DNA of 64,000 nt from Stenotrophomonas sp. 57 (GCF_030291075.1 NZ_CP127407.1:2106001-2170000); one strand, 5' to 3'; shown: positions 1 through 8,570, numbered from the stretch's first letter. The notes: generated from the letters alone by a model not told the origin. A program made the numbers and translations.

Positions 1-209
1 GGCTTGGGGGCCGGCGGCGGTGCGACATCACGGCGCGAGGCTTCCAGCGCACGCTGCACGGCGCTCTCGTCGTAGTTGGCGGCGGCGACGATCTCGATGC
101 CTTCCTCGATCCGGCGGTTGGACAGGATCACGGCGTCAGGACCATGTTCCTTGCGCACCAGGTTCATGGCCGAGCGCATGTCGGCGGCGACGAATCGTTT
201 GATTTTCAT
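1..209 (-). CDS. flhF: Flagellar biosynthesis GTPase FlhF, N-terminal part
   Basis: The first 69 codons are visible; the gene continues past the left edge. The product starts MKIKRFVAADMRSAMNLVRK and continues with GPDAVILSNRR and EGIEIVAAANYDE, the typical FlhF N-terminus. FlhF is an SRP-family GTPase that sets the site and number of polar flagella. The GTPase domain itself lies outside the window. The ATG at 209 has no good ribosome binding site. A GTG at 275 is in frame 22 codons upstream, with AAGGGGAA nearby, so a longer N-terminus is possible. The gene follows flhA after 145 bases. Confidence 0.88.
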   Translation of the reverse strand, partial: MKIKRFVAADMRSAMNLVRKEHGPDAVILSNRRIEEGIEIVAAANYDESAVQRALEASRRDVAPPPAPK

Positions 210-290
210 GCTGTGGTCACGGGACGAAGACGGCGGGGTGGCGGTAGGAGAACTCGGGTGGTCGGTGGTCTGCACGGTGCGGGTTCCCCT

Positions 291-330
291 TGGTGTCTGT
301 CTGTTGCGTTGGTTCGAAAGTGGTGTCTGT
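291..330. repeat. 10-bp direct repeat in the flhA-flhF gap
   Basis: TGGTGTCTGT occurs at 291-300 and again at 321-330, exactly 30 bases apart and so on the same face of the helix. Both copies are in the 145-base gap between flhA and flhF. They could be a regulator site or chance; no promoter consensus is obvious here. Confidence 0.35.
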
Positions 331-354
331 TTTCTGGCGCATCGGAGGGCGGCG

Positions 355-2463
355 TCAGCTGATCGTTCCGACCAGCTTCAGGCGCTTGTCCTCCGGCACC
401 TCGCTGTAGGCCAGGACCGACAGCGACGGAACGCTGTGGCGGACCAGGCGGGCCAGCGCGGCGCGCACCGGGCCAGGTACCAGCACGACCGCGGGCTCGT
501 TGCGGGCTTCCTGCTTGCTGACACATTCGGCCAGGCTCTGGTGCAGTCGCTCAGCGAGTCCGGGTTCCAGCGCGGCGCCGTTGCCCTGCGTGGACTCCTG
601 CAAGACACGTTCCAATTGCGGGTTGAGGGTGAACACCGGCAGCTCCGCCGACATTCCGGCGATCTCCTGCACGATGAAGCGGCCCAGTGCGGTGCGCACG
701 GCGGCGGTCAGCACGGCCGGGTCCTGGCTGTTGGGCGCGTGTTCGACCAGTGCCTCGGCGATCTTGCGCAGCTGGCGGATCGGAATGCGCTCGACCAGCA
801 GGTTCTGCAGCACGCGCACCACCGCCGACAGCGGCAGCGCCTTCGGCGTCAGATCTTCGACGAGCTTGGGCGCGCTCTTGGCCAGGTTGGCCAGCAGGTG
901 CTGCACTTCCTCGTGTCCGAGCAGTTCCGGCGCGTGCTCGCGGATCAGGTGCGAGAGGTGGGTGGCGACCACGGTGGCCGGGTCGACCACGGTGTAGCCC
1001 AGCGTTTCGGCCTGGGCGCGCTGGTGCGGCTGGATCCAGGTGGCGTCCAGTCCAAACGCAGGGTCCTTGCCGGCGATGCCTTCCAGTGCGCCGAGTGCAC
1101 TGCCGGGATCCAGCGCCAGCTCGCGATCCGGATGGATTTCGGCGGTGGCCACCGGCACGCCGTGCACCAGCACGCGGTAACCATTGGCCGGCAACTCCAG
1201 GTTGTCGCGGATGTGTACCGAGGGAATCAGGAAGCCAACGTCCTGGGTCAGCTTGCGGCGCACGCCCTTGATGCGCGCCATCAGTTCACCGCCCTGGTTG
1301 CTGTCCACCAGCGGGATCAGCCGGTAGCCGACCTCAAGGCCCAGTGGATCGACCGGGCGCAGCTCGTCCCAGCTCAGTTCGGCGGTCGGTGCCGGCGCGG
1401 CGGGGCGGCCCAGCGCATTGAGCGCGGCGGCGTCATTGCCTCCCGCTGCCGGATCGGTGGCGGCGGTCTTGCCCTTGCGGTAGACCTTCCAGGCGATGAA
1501 GCCGAGGATCGCGGCCAGCGTCAGGAAAGCGACGTTGGGCATGCCCGGCACCAGGCCAACGACGCCGATGATGCCGGCGGTGATCGCCAGCGCACGGTAC
1601 TGGCCGAACACCTGGCCGGTCATGGCCTGGGCCATGTCCTGGGAACGCGAGGCCCGGGTGACCAGCATCGCCACCGCGCTGGACACCAGCAGTGCCGGCA
1701 GCTGCGCCACCAGGCCGTCACCGATGGAGAGCAGGGTGTAGGTGGCAGCGGCATCGCCGAACGGCATGCCATGCTGCAGCACGCCCACGGCCAGGCCGCC
1801 GAGCATGTTGATGAACAGGATCAGGATGCCGGCGATGGCGTCGCCGCGGATGAACTTGCTGGCACCGTCCATTGCACCGTAGAAGTCGGCTTCCTCGCGG
1901 ACTTCTTCACGGCGCAGCTTGGCTTCTTCACGCGTCAGCAAACCGGCGTTGAGGTCGGCGTCGATCGCCATCTGCTTGCCGGGCATGGCGTCCAGGATGA
2001 AGCGCGCGGTCACTTCCGAAACCCGGCCGGCGCCCTTGGTGATGACCACGAAGTTGATGATGGTCAGGATTGCGAACACCACGATGCCGACCGCGTAGTT
2101 GCCGCCGATCACGAATTCGCCGAACGCGGCGATGACCTTGCCCGCGGCGTCGTGGCCGTTCTGGCCGTTCAGCAGGATGACGCGGGTGGAGGCCACGTTC
2201 AGCGCCAGCCGCAGCATGGTGGTGATCAGCAGCACGATCGGGAAGATGGTGAAGTCCAGCGGGCGCTTCACGTAGACCACCGCCAGCAGCACCATCAGCG
2301 AGATGGCGATGTTGAAGGTGAACAACGCGTCGAGCACGGGTGCGGCCAGCGGCACCACGACCATGGCCAGCAGGGCCAGCACGATCAGCGGCGCGCCAAG
2401 GCCCTGGCGGATCATTTCCAGGGCGCGGCGGGTATTGAATCCGGTCGAGGGCTGGGCGCTCAC
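355..2463 (-). CDS. flhA: Flagellar export gate protein FlhA
   Basis: This 702-aa protein is the length expected for FlhA, the largest integral membrane component of the flagellar type III export gate. The first ~330 residues hold several hydrophobic segments, including the conserved stretch with FTIFPIVLLITT and RLALNVASTRVIL. Residues ~350-702 form the soluble domain that docks chaperone-substrate complexes. The start is GTG and overlaps the flhB stop by 4 bases (GTGA), so translation is probably coupled. flhB, flhA and flhF form one minus-strand unit, and FlhA works with FlhB, FliP, FliQ and FliR encoded nearby. Confidence 0.96.
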   Translation of the reverse strand: MSAQPSTGFNTRRALEMIRQGLGAPLIVLALLAMVVVPLAAPVLDALFTFNIAISLMVLLAVVYVKRPLDFTIFPIVLLITTMLRLALNVASTRVILLNGQNGHDAAGKVIAAFGEFVIGGNYAVGIVVFAILTIINFVVITKGAGRVSEVTARFILDAMPGKQMAIDADLNAGLLTREEAKLRREEVREEADFYGAMDGASKFIRGDAIAGILILFINMLGGLAVGVLQHGMPFGDAAATYTLLSIGDGLVAQLPALLVSSAVAMLVTRASRSQDMAQAMTGQVFGQYRALAITAGIIGVVGLVPGMPNVAFLTLAAILGFIAWKVYRKGKTAATDPAAGGNDAAALNALGRPAAPAPTAELSWDELRPVDPLGLEVGYRLIPLVDSNQGGELMARIKGVRRKLTQDVGFLIPSVHIRDNLELPANGYRVLVHGVPVATAEIHPDRELALDPGSALGALEGIAGKDPAFGLDATWIQPHQRAQAETLGYTVVDPATVVATHLSHLIREHAPELLGHEEVQHLLANLAKSAPKLVEDLTPKALPLSAVVRVLQNLLVERIPIRQLRKIAEALVEHAPNSQDPAVLTAAVRTALGRFIVQEIAGMSAELPVFTLNPQLERVLQESTQGNGAALEPGLAERLHQSLAECVSKQEARNEPAVVLVPGPVRAALARLVRHSVPSLSVLAYSEVPEDKRLKLVGTIS

Positions 2464-3590
2464 GGGCGGCCTCCCTTGCCGAATTCATCCACCTGGATGT
2501 GCGGGGCGTCCGGCATCGGGCCAGTGCGCCAGGCACGCAGCTGGTAGACGTAGGACAGGACCTGGGCAACGGCCGAATACAGTCTCACGGGGATTTCCTT
2601 TCCGAGTTGGCCTTCCCGATACAAGGCGCGTGCCAAAGGCGGGGCGGAGACGATGGCAACCTTGTTGCCGTCGGCCACTTCACGGATGCGCAGGGCGGTC
2701 TCGTCCACGCCCAGCGCGACCACGGTGGGGGCGTTCATGGCGCCGCCTTCGTACTTCAGGGCCACCGCGTAGTGGGTGGGGTTGACCACCACCACGTCGG
2801 CGGTGGGTACCGCCTCCATCATCCGGCGGTTGGCCATCTGCTGCTGCAGCTGGCGGATGCGGCCCTTCACCTCGGGGCTGCCCTCGCTTTCCTTCATTTC
2901 CCGGCGCAGCTCTTCACGGGTCATCTTCAGCTTGCGCATCCAGTTCCAGCGCTGGTACGGCGCGTCGATGGCGGCCAGCATCAGCATCGCACCGGCGGTG
3001 GCCAGCAGCAGGCGCAGGGTGAAGCCGAGGCCGTCGGTGATGGCGGTCTCCAGCGGGTGGTGGATCAGCCCGCGCAGGGTGTCGAAGCCAGTCCAGACCA
3101 CCAGGCCGGCGGCGACGCCGACAAAGGCCACGCGCAGCAGCGACTTGGTGAACTCGGCGATGGCCTCCGGGCCGTACAGGCGCTTGAGCCCGCTCATCGG
3201 GTTCATGCGGTTGAAGTCGGGCAGCATCGCCTTCTGCGACCAGCGCAGGCCGCCCATCACCAGCGGGGCGACAAAGCTGGCCAGCAGGCAGACCAGCACC
3301 AGCGGCGCGATCACCAGCATGAACTGCAGCAGCAGGTCGCCGAAGTGGCCGAACAGCTCCTTCGGGTTCTGCCGCAGGCTCTGTTCCGGGCTCAGCGCCT
3401 GCTTCATCCAGGCCGTGGCGCCACGGCCGATCGAGCCGCTCATTGCCATCACCGCCAGCACGCCGGCGCCGAACACGGCGGCCGTGCCGAGCTCGCGCGA
3501 GCGCGGCAGGTTGCCCTGTTCACGGGCGTCGCGCAGGCGTTTTTCGGTCGGTTGTTCGGTCTTTTCGCCGGCGGATTCGTTCTCGGACAT
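2460..3590 (-). CDS. flhB: Flagellar export substrate-specificity switch FlhB
   Basis: This 376-aa protein has the FlhB architecture: a charged N-terminus (EKTEQPTEKRLRDAREQG), four hydrophobic segments within residues ~35-215, a charged linker and a C-terminal domain. The self-cleavage motif NPTHYA is at about residue 268. Cleavage after the Asn switches export from rod/hook proteins to filament proteins, with FliK measuring hook length. The ATG at 3590 is preceded by an in-frame GTG at 3593; the ATG gives the usual MSE- start. A sigma-54-like site lies about 35 bases upstream. Confidence 0.95.
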   Translation of the reverse strand: MSENESAGEKTEQPTEKRLRDAREQGNLPRSRELGTAAVFGAGVLAVMAMSGSIGRGATAWMKQALSPEQSLRQNPKELFGHFGDLLLQFMLVIAPLVLVCLLASFVAPLVMGGLRWSQKAMLPDFNRMNPMSGLKRLYGPEAIAEFTKSLLRVAFVGVAAGLVVWTGFDTLRGLIHHPLETAITDGLGFTLRLLLATAGAMLMLAAIDAPYQRWNWMRKLKMTREELRREMKESEGSPEVKGRIRQLQQQMANRRMMEAVPTADVVVVNPTHYAVALKYEGGAMNAPTVVALGVDETALRIREVADGNKVAIVSAPPLARALYREGQLGKEIPVRLYSAVAQVLSYVYQLRAWRTGPMPDAPHIQVDEFGKGGRP

Positions 3591-3624
3591 CACGGGGCAC
3601 TACGGCAGGGGATGCCGGGGTGCG

Positions 3625-3640
3625 TGCAAGAACCGTTCCA
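3625..3640 (-). promoter_or_regulatory. Sigma-54-like promoter upstream of flhB
   Basis: The minus strand reads TGGAACGGTTCTTGCA, which matches TGGCACG-N4-TTGCA except for one base in the -24 box. It lies 35 bases before the flhB ATG and fits RpoN2/FleQ control. The -24 box overlaps the end of a GTAG palindrome. Confidence 0.5.
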
Positions 3641-3658
3641 CGCACGGCGTGGATCTAC
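3637..3658 (-). repeat. GTAG palindrome (SMAG-type REP)
   Basis: On the minus strand the element begins GTAG and then forms the stem GATCCACGC/GCGTGGA around a short loop. It is the same type as copies at 18863, 51232 and 51806. It overlaps the flhB sigma-54-like site. Confidence 0.75.
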
Positions 3659-3670
3659 CGACGGCCCTCG

Positions 3671-3744
3671 TCTAGGCCCGAGCCCACGCTTGGCTGCGGT
3701 TGGGGCCAGGCACGAAGCGCAGCCGAGCGTGGGCTCGGCTCTAC
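3671..3744. repeat. Inverted pair of GTAG palindromes (SMAG dimer)
   Basis: Two hairpins of the form CCGAGCCCACGCTTGGCT and AGCCGAGCGTGGGCTCGGCT face each other across ~30 bases. The right copy ends in CTAC, which is GTAG on the other strand; the left GTAG is degenerate. The pair lies between the MHYT-GGDEF-EAL gene and flhB and could form one long RNA hairpin. Confidence 0.75.
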
Positions 3745-3798
3745 AGGAGGGTGCCGCAGGAATCGTTCCGTGATCGCGGGCGGGCGCGCTGCCCGGCG

Positions 3799-5931
3799 TT
3801 ATCCGGGCGGGTGTTGTTGCGGCGGGCTCTGCGCCAGTTCCACCCGCGGCCGCGGCAGGTCGTGCAACTGCATGAAGCGTGCTGCATCGACCGGGCGGCC
3901 CAGCAGGTAGCCCTGCAGGTAGTCGCAGCCCAGCCGCTCCAGGTAGGCACGCTGCGCCGCAGTCTCCACGCCCTCGGCGACGATGTCCATGTCCAGCGCG
4001 TGGCCCAGCGCTACGATCGCCGAGACGATCACCACGTCTTCGGCGCTGTGTTCCAGGTCGCGCACGAAGGCGTGGTCGATCTTGATCTCGGTGGCCGGCA
4101 GCCGCTTCAGGTACAACAGGCTGGAATAGCCGGTTCCGAAATCATCGATGGAGATGCCCACGCCCAGCGCCGACAGCGCCTGCAGCAGGCGAAGGCTGGT
4201 ATCGGTATCGCGCATGACCGTGCTTTCGGTGATCTCCAGCACCAGGTGGCGGGGGGCAATGCCATAGCGTTCGATCACTTCACGCACATCCTGCAGCAGG
4301 TGCGGCGAACTGAACTGCACCGGCGACAGGTTCACCGACATCGACCAGCCTTCGTGACCGGCGTGGTGCCAGCGCCGCAGCTGCTGGCAGGCCTGGTCCA
4401 GTGCCCAGCGCCCGATGTCGTTGATCGCCCCGCTGCGCTCGGCCAGGCGGATGAATCGATCGGGCGGAATCAGGCCATGTTCCGGGTGCCGCCAGCGGAT
4501 CAGCGCCTCGGCACCGGCCACCTTCTGCGTTGCCACGCGGATCTTGGGCTGGAAGTTCAGGAACAGCTGGTCGCTGCCGATCGCCCGGCGCAGGTCGGCC
4601 AGCAGCCGGAACTGCTGCTCGGCACTGTCGTTCATCCAGTCGGCGAACAACACGAAGGCGTTGCGTCCGGACTCCTTGGCCTGGTACATCGCCGCGTCGG
4701 CAAACGCCATCAGCTGCCGCTCGCTGGCGGCGTGGTCGGGGCAGATCGCCACGCCGATGCTGGCGGTTACCTGCAGTTCGTTGTCCGGCAGCAGCGGTCC
4801 ACTGCCGACCGCCTGCAGGATGCGCCGGGCGAGGGTTGGCAGATCCTCGTCATGCTCGATGCGTACCACCAGCACGAACTCATCGCCCCCCAGGCGGGCC
4901 AGCATGTCGTGGGGGCGCAGCAGCTGGCGGGTGCGCTCGGCCACCGCCACCAGCAGCGCGTCGCCGGCCTGGTGGCCATAGGCATCGTTGACCTGCTTGA
5001 ACCCGTCCAGATCCATGAACATCACCGCGAAACGGCTGCCGCCCTGTTCGGCCTCGGCCAGTGCCTGCACGATGCGCCGCTGCAGCAGCAGCCGGTTGGG
5101 CAGGCGGGTGAGCGGATCATGCAATGCAGCCTGGGTCAGCTCCTGCTGCGCGTCGGTCAGCGAGGTGCTCAACATCGAGTTGCGCAGGCGCAGCAGTTGC
5201 GCTTCCACCCGCTGGTCCAGCCACGAGACCACCAGCACCACGGCCAGGATTGCGACGGTCAGCACCACCACCAGCATCGCCAACCATTCGCTCTGCAGGC
5301 CATCGCCGACCGCCGCGCCACAGATGCTGCCCTCGGGGAAGCGTGCGGCGGCCATGCCGGTGTAGTGCATGCCGACGATGGCCAGCCCGAGCAGGCCGGC
5401 GGCCGCGAGCCGATCGCCGACACGGGTGCGCTGCGCGCGCAGGCGGAAGGCCACATACAGCGCGGTCCACGAGGCGGCGACCGCCACCAGCAGCGAGAAC
5501 AGCAGCCAACCTGGGTCGTAGTCGATGCCGGGTCGCATGCGCATGGCGGCCATGCCGACGTAGTGCATGCTGGCAATGCCGGTGCCCATCAACAATGCGC
5601 CGCCCGCCAGGCGTGGATGCGGCAGGGTGCGCAGTGACACCAGCCACAGTGCGAACACCGACGAGGCGATGGCCAGGGCCAGGGAGAGCAGGGTGATGGG
5701 CAGGTCGTAGCCGAGCGGAATGGGCAGATCGAAGGCGAGCATGCCGATGAAATGCATCGACCAGATGCCCAGGCCCATCGCGAAGCCGCCCCCCAGGCGC
5801 CACCACCAGGCCGCGCCCTTGCCCGGCGCGGTGACCGTGCGCCCGGCCATCGCCAGTGCGGTGTAGGAAGCCATTACGGCGACCAGCAACGAGATCGCCA
5901 CCAGCCACGGATTGTACGTGCCTACCAGCAT
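3799..5931 (-). CDS. MHYT-GGDEF-EAL membrane c-di-GMP enzyme
   Basis: This 710-aa protein has three parts. Residues ~1-235 hold about seven membrane segments with three MHYT-type motifs (SMHFIGM near residue 59, then SMHYVGM and GMHYTGM), an integral sensor thought to bind a metal or a diatomic gas. A GGDEF domain follows with intact LGGDEF and an RxxD inhibitory site five residues before it (RPHD). The C-terminal EAL domain keeps EALIRW, ITES, DDFGTGYSS and AEGVET, so both synthesis and breakdown of c-di-GMP are possible. The ATG at 5931 has GGGAG upstream. It resembles Pseudomonas MucR/NbdA in architecture. It sits between fliR and flhB, which suggests a link to motility, but I see no sigma-54 or sigma-28 site before it. 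Confidence 0.9.
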   Translation of the reverse strand: MLVGTYNPWLVAISLLVAVMASYTALAMAGRTVTAPGKGAAWWWRLGGGFAMGLGIWSMHFIGMLAFDLPIPLGYDLPITLLSLALAIASSVFALWLVSLRTLPHPRLAGGALLMGTGIASMHYVGMAAMRMRPGIDYDPGWLLFSLLVAVAASWTALYVAFRLRAQRTRVGDRLAAAGLLGLAIVGMHYTGMAAARFPEGSICGAAVGDGLQSEWLAMLVVVLTVAILAVVLVVSWLDQRVEAQLLRLRNSMLSTSLTDAQQELTQAALHDPLTRLPNRLLLQRRIVQALAEAEQGGSRFAVMFMDLDGFKQVNDAYGHQAGDALLVAVAERTRQLLRPHDMLARLGGDEFVLVVRIEHDEDLPTLARRILQAVGSGPLLPDNELQVTASIGVAICPDHAASERQLMAFADAAMYQAKESGRNAFVLFADWMNDSAEQQFRLLADLRRAIGSDQLFLNFQPKIRVATQKVAGAEALIRWRHPEHGLIPPDRFIRLAERSGAINDIGRWALDQACQQLRRWHHAGHEGWSMSVNLSPVQFSSPHLLQDVREVIERYGIAPRHLVLEITESTVMRDTDTSLRLLQALSALGVGISIDDFGTGYSSLLYLKRLPATEIKIDHAFVRDLEHSAEDVVIVSAIVALGHALDMDIVAEGVETAAQRAYLERLGCDYLQGYLLGRPVDAARFMQLHDLPRPRVELAQSPPQQHPPG

Positions 5932-6017
5932 TCGTCAGTCTCCCGGACCTGCCTGTCGACGGAAACTACGGTGGGGCATGCATGAGGCAGGCCGTCGCGC
6001 AGGCGCGCCGGCCAAGT

Positions 6018-6040
6018 GCGGCGTCCCCCCTGGACGCCGC
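6018..6040. other. GC-rich hairpin in the leader of the MHYT-GGDEF-EAL gene
   Basis: GCGGCGTCC and GGACGCCGC form a perfect 9-bp stem with a 5-base loop, about 90 bases before the start codon. It carries no U-run in either direction. It may affect leader folding. Confidence 0.4.
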
Positions 6041-6074
6041 GCATTCACTCTAACGCGCAGACCCGGGGGAACTT

Positions 6075-6202
6075 CAAGCGGTAAAACGTGAAATTGCGCC
6101 CCTGTAGGGCCGAGCCCATGCTCGGCTGGCGCTCAGGCCAATGGCAGCCGAGCATGGGCTCGGCTCTACAGAAACGGATGCATGGCAAGCAGTAAAACGT
6201 GA
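6075..6202. repeat. 17-bp near-identical direct repeats flanking a SMAG dimer
   Basis: CAAGCGGTAAAACGTGA (6075-6091) and CAAGCAGTAAAACGTGA (6186-6202) differ at one base. They bracket the palindrome pair at 6104-6169 in the gap between fliR and the MHYT-GGDEF-EAL gene. They could be paired regulator sites upstream of that gene or a duplication connected with insertion of the palindromes. Confidence 0.55.
6104..6169. repeat. Inverted pair of GTAG palindromes (SMAG dimer)
   Basis: The unit starts GTAGGGCCGAGCCCATGCTC and ends GAGCATGGGCTCGGCTCTAC. The two copies are inverted, each with its own stem around GAGC. It is the same family as the copies at 40305 and 56690. Confidence 0.85.
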
Positions 6203-6210
6203 TGATCAGG

Positions 6211-7002
6211 TCAGTGTGTGACCGCGTCGGCCGCCTGGAAGGCCGCATCGAACAGGCGCTGCACCGGTGGGCCCATTTCCCCTGCCAGCAGGGCCAGCAG
6301 GAACAGGCCCAGCAGCAGTGAGACCGGCAGGCCCAGCTGGATCGGGTTCAGTGCCGGGGCAGCGCGGGCCAGCACGCCAAACGCCAGGTTGACCGCCAGC
6401 ATCGCCACCGTCAGCGGTATGGCCAGGGTCAGTGCGCCGCGCAGTACGGTCAGCAGGAAGGTCGGGGCGATGCTGAAGAAGGCGTGCGGGTCGGGCAGCG
6501 GCGCGCCGATCGGCAGCGCCCGGTAGCTGTCCACCACCAGCGAGATCAGCGCCAGGTGGCCATTGGCGGTGAAGAACAGCAGGCCGAACATCAGGTAGAA
6601 CCACTGCCCGATCACGCCCGAGGTGCCGCCGCGCAGGGGGTCGCTCATCTGTGCGAAGGCCAGGCCGGTACCCTGGGCGATCAGTTCGCCGGCCAGCGCA
6701 CCGGCTTCGAACACCAGGCGCAGCAGGAAGCCGATGGACACGCCGATGGCCAGTTCGCGGGCGATGGTGAGCACGGTGGCGGCATCAAAGCCCGTCCATT
6801 CCGGTACCGGCGGCAGCAGCGGCGCCAGCGCGATGGCCAGGGTGCCGGCCAGGATCACGCGGATCCGCGCCGGCACTGCACGTGTACCGACCATGGGCAT
6901 GGCCATCGCCACCGCGCCGATGCGCAGCATGGTCCACAACACGGTGCCGATCATGCCGAAGGCCTGCAGGCCGTCGGCAGCCATCTGGGTGGCGGCGTCC
7001 AT
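6211..7002 (-). CDS. fliR: Flagellar export gate protein FliR
   Basis: This 263-aa protein is almost entirely hydrophobic, with about six membrane segments, as expected for FliR. FliR joins FliP and FliQ in the export gate core of the flagellar basal body. It is the last gene of the fliLMNOPQR unit, 13 bases after fliQ. Segments such as IGTVLWTMLRIGAVAMAMPM and GIGFLLRLVFEAGALAGE-type helices are typical of the family. Confidence 0.94.
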   Translation of the reverse strand: MDAATQMAADGLQAFGMIGTVLWTMLRIGAVAMAMPMVGTRAVPARIRVILAGTLAIALAPLLPPVPEWTGFDAATVLTIARELAIGVSIGFLLRLVFEAGALAGELIAQGTGLAFAQMSDPLRGGTSGVIGQWFYLMFGLLFFTANGHLALISLVVDSYRALPIGAPLPDPHAFFSIAPTFLLTVLRGALTLAIPLTVAMLAVNLAFGVLARAAPALNPIQLGLPVSLLLGLFLLALLAGEMGPPVQRLFDAAFQAADAVTH

Positions 7003-7015
7003 CGAGGCGCGTGTC

Positions 7016-7285
7016 CTAGCCGATCAGGTGCGGGATGCGCTGGAACAGCAGCGTGGTGAATTCAACCAGATGGCCGATCAGCAGGCTGCCCAGCGCGAAC
7101 AGCACCGCGGTCAGCGCTGCCGCCTTGGCCACGAAGGCGATGGTGGGTTCGTTGAGCTGGGTCGCGGCCTGCACCACGCCCACCACGACGCCTACCACCA
7201 GCACGGTGAGCAGCAGGGGGCCGGCCACCCACAACACGGTGATCAGGCCGCCACGCAGTTCGGTCAAGGCAAGTTCGGGAGACAT
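7016..7285 (-). CDS. fliQ: Flagellar export gate protein FliQ
   Basis: This 89-aa protein has two hydrophobic helices (around residues 15-40 and 50-75) and the FliQ N-terminus MSPELALTELRGG. It is a small export gate subunit that packs around FliP and FliR. I chose the ATG at 7285 because the family begins here; the reading frame stays open upstream but runs into repeat DNA. The stop is TAG. Confidence 0.93.
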   Translation of the reverse strand: MSPELALTELRGGLITVLWVAGPLLLTVLVVGVVVGVVQAATQLNEPTIAFVAKAAALTAVLFALGSLLIGHLVEFTTLLFQRIPHLIG

Positions 7286-7298
7286 GGTTTTTCCATCG

Positions 7299-7351
7299 GT
7301 AGCGCCGGGACGTGCCCGGCGACGCTCATGTAGCGTCGAGCCATGCTCGAC
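7299..7351 (+). repeat. Two head-to-tail GTAG palindromes (SMAG)
   Basis: GTAGCGCCGGGACGTGCCCG begins at 7299 and GTAGCGTCGAGCCATGCTCG at 7330. Each is a GTAG tetramer followed by a short palindrome. Both lie in the fliP-fliQ gap, inside the operon. Confidence 0.8.
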
Positions 7352-7369
7352 GGCCATTACGGGGTTGGA

Positions 7370-8149
7370 TCAAGCCGGATTGAAACTGGCCGCCAGCGTT
7401 CCCACCGTCAGCACCCAGCCATCGACCAGCACGAACAGCAGGATCTTGAACGGGGCCGACACCAGCATCGGCGACAGCATCATCATGCCCATCGACATCA
7501 GCACGCTGGCCACCACCAGATCGATGATCACGAACGGGATGAAGATCAGGAAGCCGATCTCGAAGGCGGTCTTCAGCTCGCTGGTGACGAACGAGGCGAC
7601 CAGCACCGGGAACGGGATCGCGTCGGGGCTGGCGTAGGTGCCGTGCCCGGCGATGCCGGCGAAGGTCATCAGGTCGGTCTCGCGGATCTGCGCCAGCATG
7701 AAAGCGCGCAGCGGCGTGGTGGTCAGCGTCCAGGCGGTCTGGAAGTCGATGTCGCCGTTGAGATACGGCGCCATGCCGGTGCTCCAGGCCTTGTCCCAGG
7801 TCGGCAGCATGATCATCGCGGTGAGGAACAGGGCCAGGCCCAGCAGCACCTGGTTGGACGGCGTCTGGCCGGTGCCCAGCGCCTGGCGCAGCAGGCCCAG
7901 CACGATGATGATGCGGGTGAACGAGGTCAGCACCAGCAGCATCGACGGGATCAGGGTGATCGCCGTCATCAGCAGCAGGGTCTGCAGCGGCAGGCTGACC
8001 GGCGCACCGCCGATCTTGCCGACGTTGATATCCGGCAGCGGCGTGGTCGGTGCGCCGGGCGCAGCGAACGCCAGTGCCGGCAACAGGCACAGGGCAAGCA
8101 ACAGCAGCCACGGTATCAGGGTGGCAAGACGGGTACGGGTGACACGCAT
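7370..8149 (-). CDS. fliP: Flagellar export gate protein FliP
   Basis: This 259-aa protein has a cleavable-type signal peptide (hydrophobic residues ~10-30 ending ALAFAAPG) and then the FliP membrane helices with TLLLMTAITLIPSMLLVLTS and FTRIIIVLGLLRQALGTGQ, both highly conserved. FliP forms the central pore of the export gate. The ATG at 8149 gives the family N-terminus. The stop is followed by the palindromes that separate it from fliQ. Confidence 0.96.
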   Translation of the reverse strand: MRVTRTRLATLIPWLLLLALCLLPALAFAAPGAPTTPLPDINVGKIGGAPVSLPLQTLLLMTAITLIPSMLLVLTSFTRIIIVLGLLRQALGTGQTPSNQVLLGLALFLTAMIMLPTWDKAWSTGMAPYLNGDIDFQTAWTLTTTPLRAFMLAQIRETDLMTFAGIAGHGTYASPDAIPFPVLVASFVTSELKTAFEIGFLIFIPFVIIDLVVASVLMSMGMMMLSPMLVSAPFKILLFVLVDGWVLTVGTLAASFNPA

Positions 8150-8150
8150 G

Positions 8151-8570
8151 TCAGGGGTCCTTGCGCAGCCGCTGCTGCAGCAGCTGGGCGAAATTCGGCA
8201 GGTTCTTGAAGTCCGGCACGCGTACCGGCGCCGGTGGCGGCAACGGTTCGGGCAGGGTATGCAGGGTATTGATGCCACCGGCGGTGACGCCCAGCAGCAG
8301 TTGCTGGCCGTTGACCTCGACCACCACCACGCGTTCCTTGGCGCCGACACTGAGGCTGGCCACCAGCTTCATGCCTTCGGCAGGGCGGAAGCCGCTGCCG
8401 GGCATGCGCTTGAGCAACCAGCCCAGGCCGATCACCAGGGCCAGCACTGCCAGCAGCGCCAGCACCGCACCAAACAGGCTGGGTGCGGCGGCTGCATGCT
8501 GGCCGACCTGCGGGCCAACCGGGGCGGCGGCCTTGCCGACCGCCAGCAGGGTGGAGGCCAGCAGGCTCAA
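8151..8570 (-). CDS. fliO: Flagellar export accessory protein FliO
   Basis: This 139-aa protein has one hydrophobic helix near residues 33-53 (FGAVLALLAVLALVIGLGWL) and then a soluble domain with GMKLVASLSVGAKERVVVVE, a typical FliO pattern. FliO helps assemble the FliP ring. The start appears to be TTG at 8570, overlapping the fliN stop (TTGA), so translation is probably coupled. Confidence 0.88.
   Translation of the reverse strand: MSLLASTLLAVGKAAAPVGPQVGQHAAAAPSLFGAVLALLAVLALVIGLGWLLKRMPGSGFRPAEGMKLVASLSVGAKERVVVVEVNGQQLLLGVTAGGINTLHTLPEPLPPPAPVRVPDFKNLPNFAQLLQQRLRKDP

Noticed and set aside
76..2547. Long open frame on the plus strand opposite flhA
   Set aside because: It is antisense to a clear flhA, has biased composition rich in Gln, His and Arg, and carries no domain; high-GC codon use leaves such frames open.
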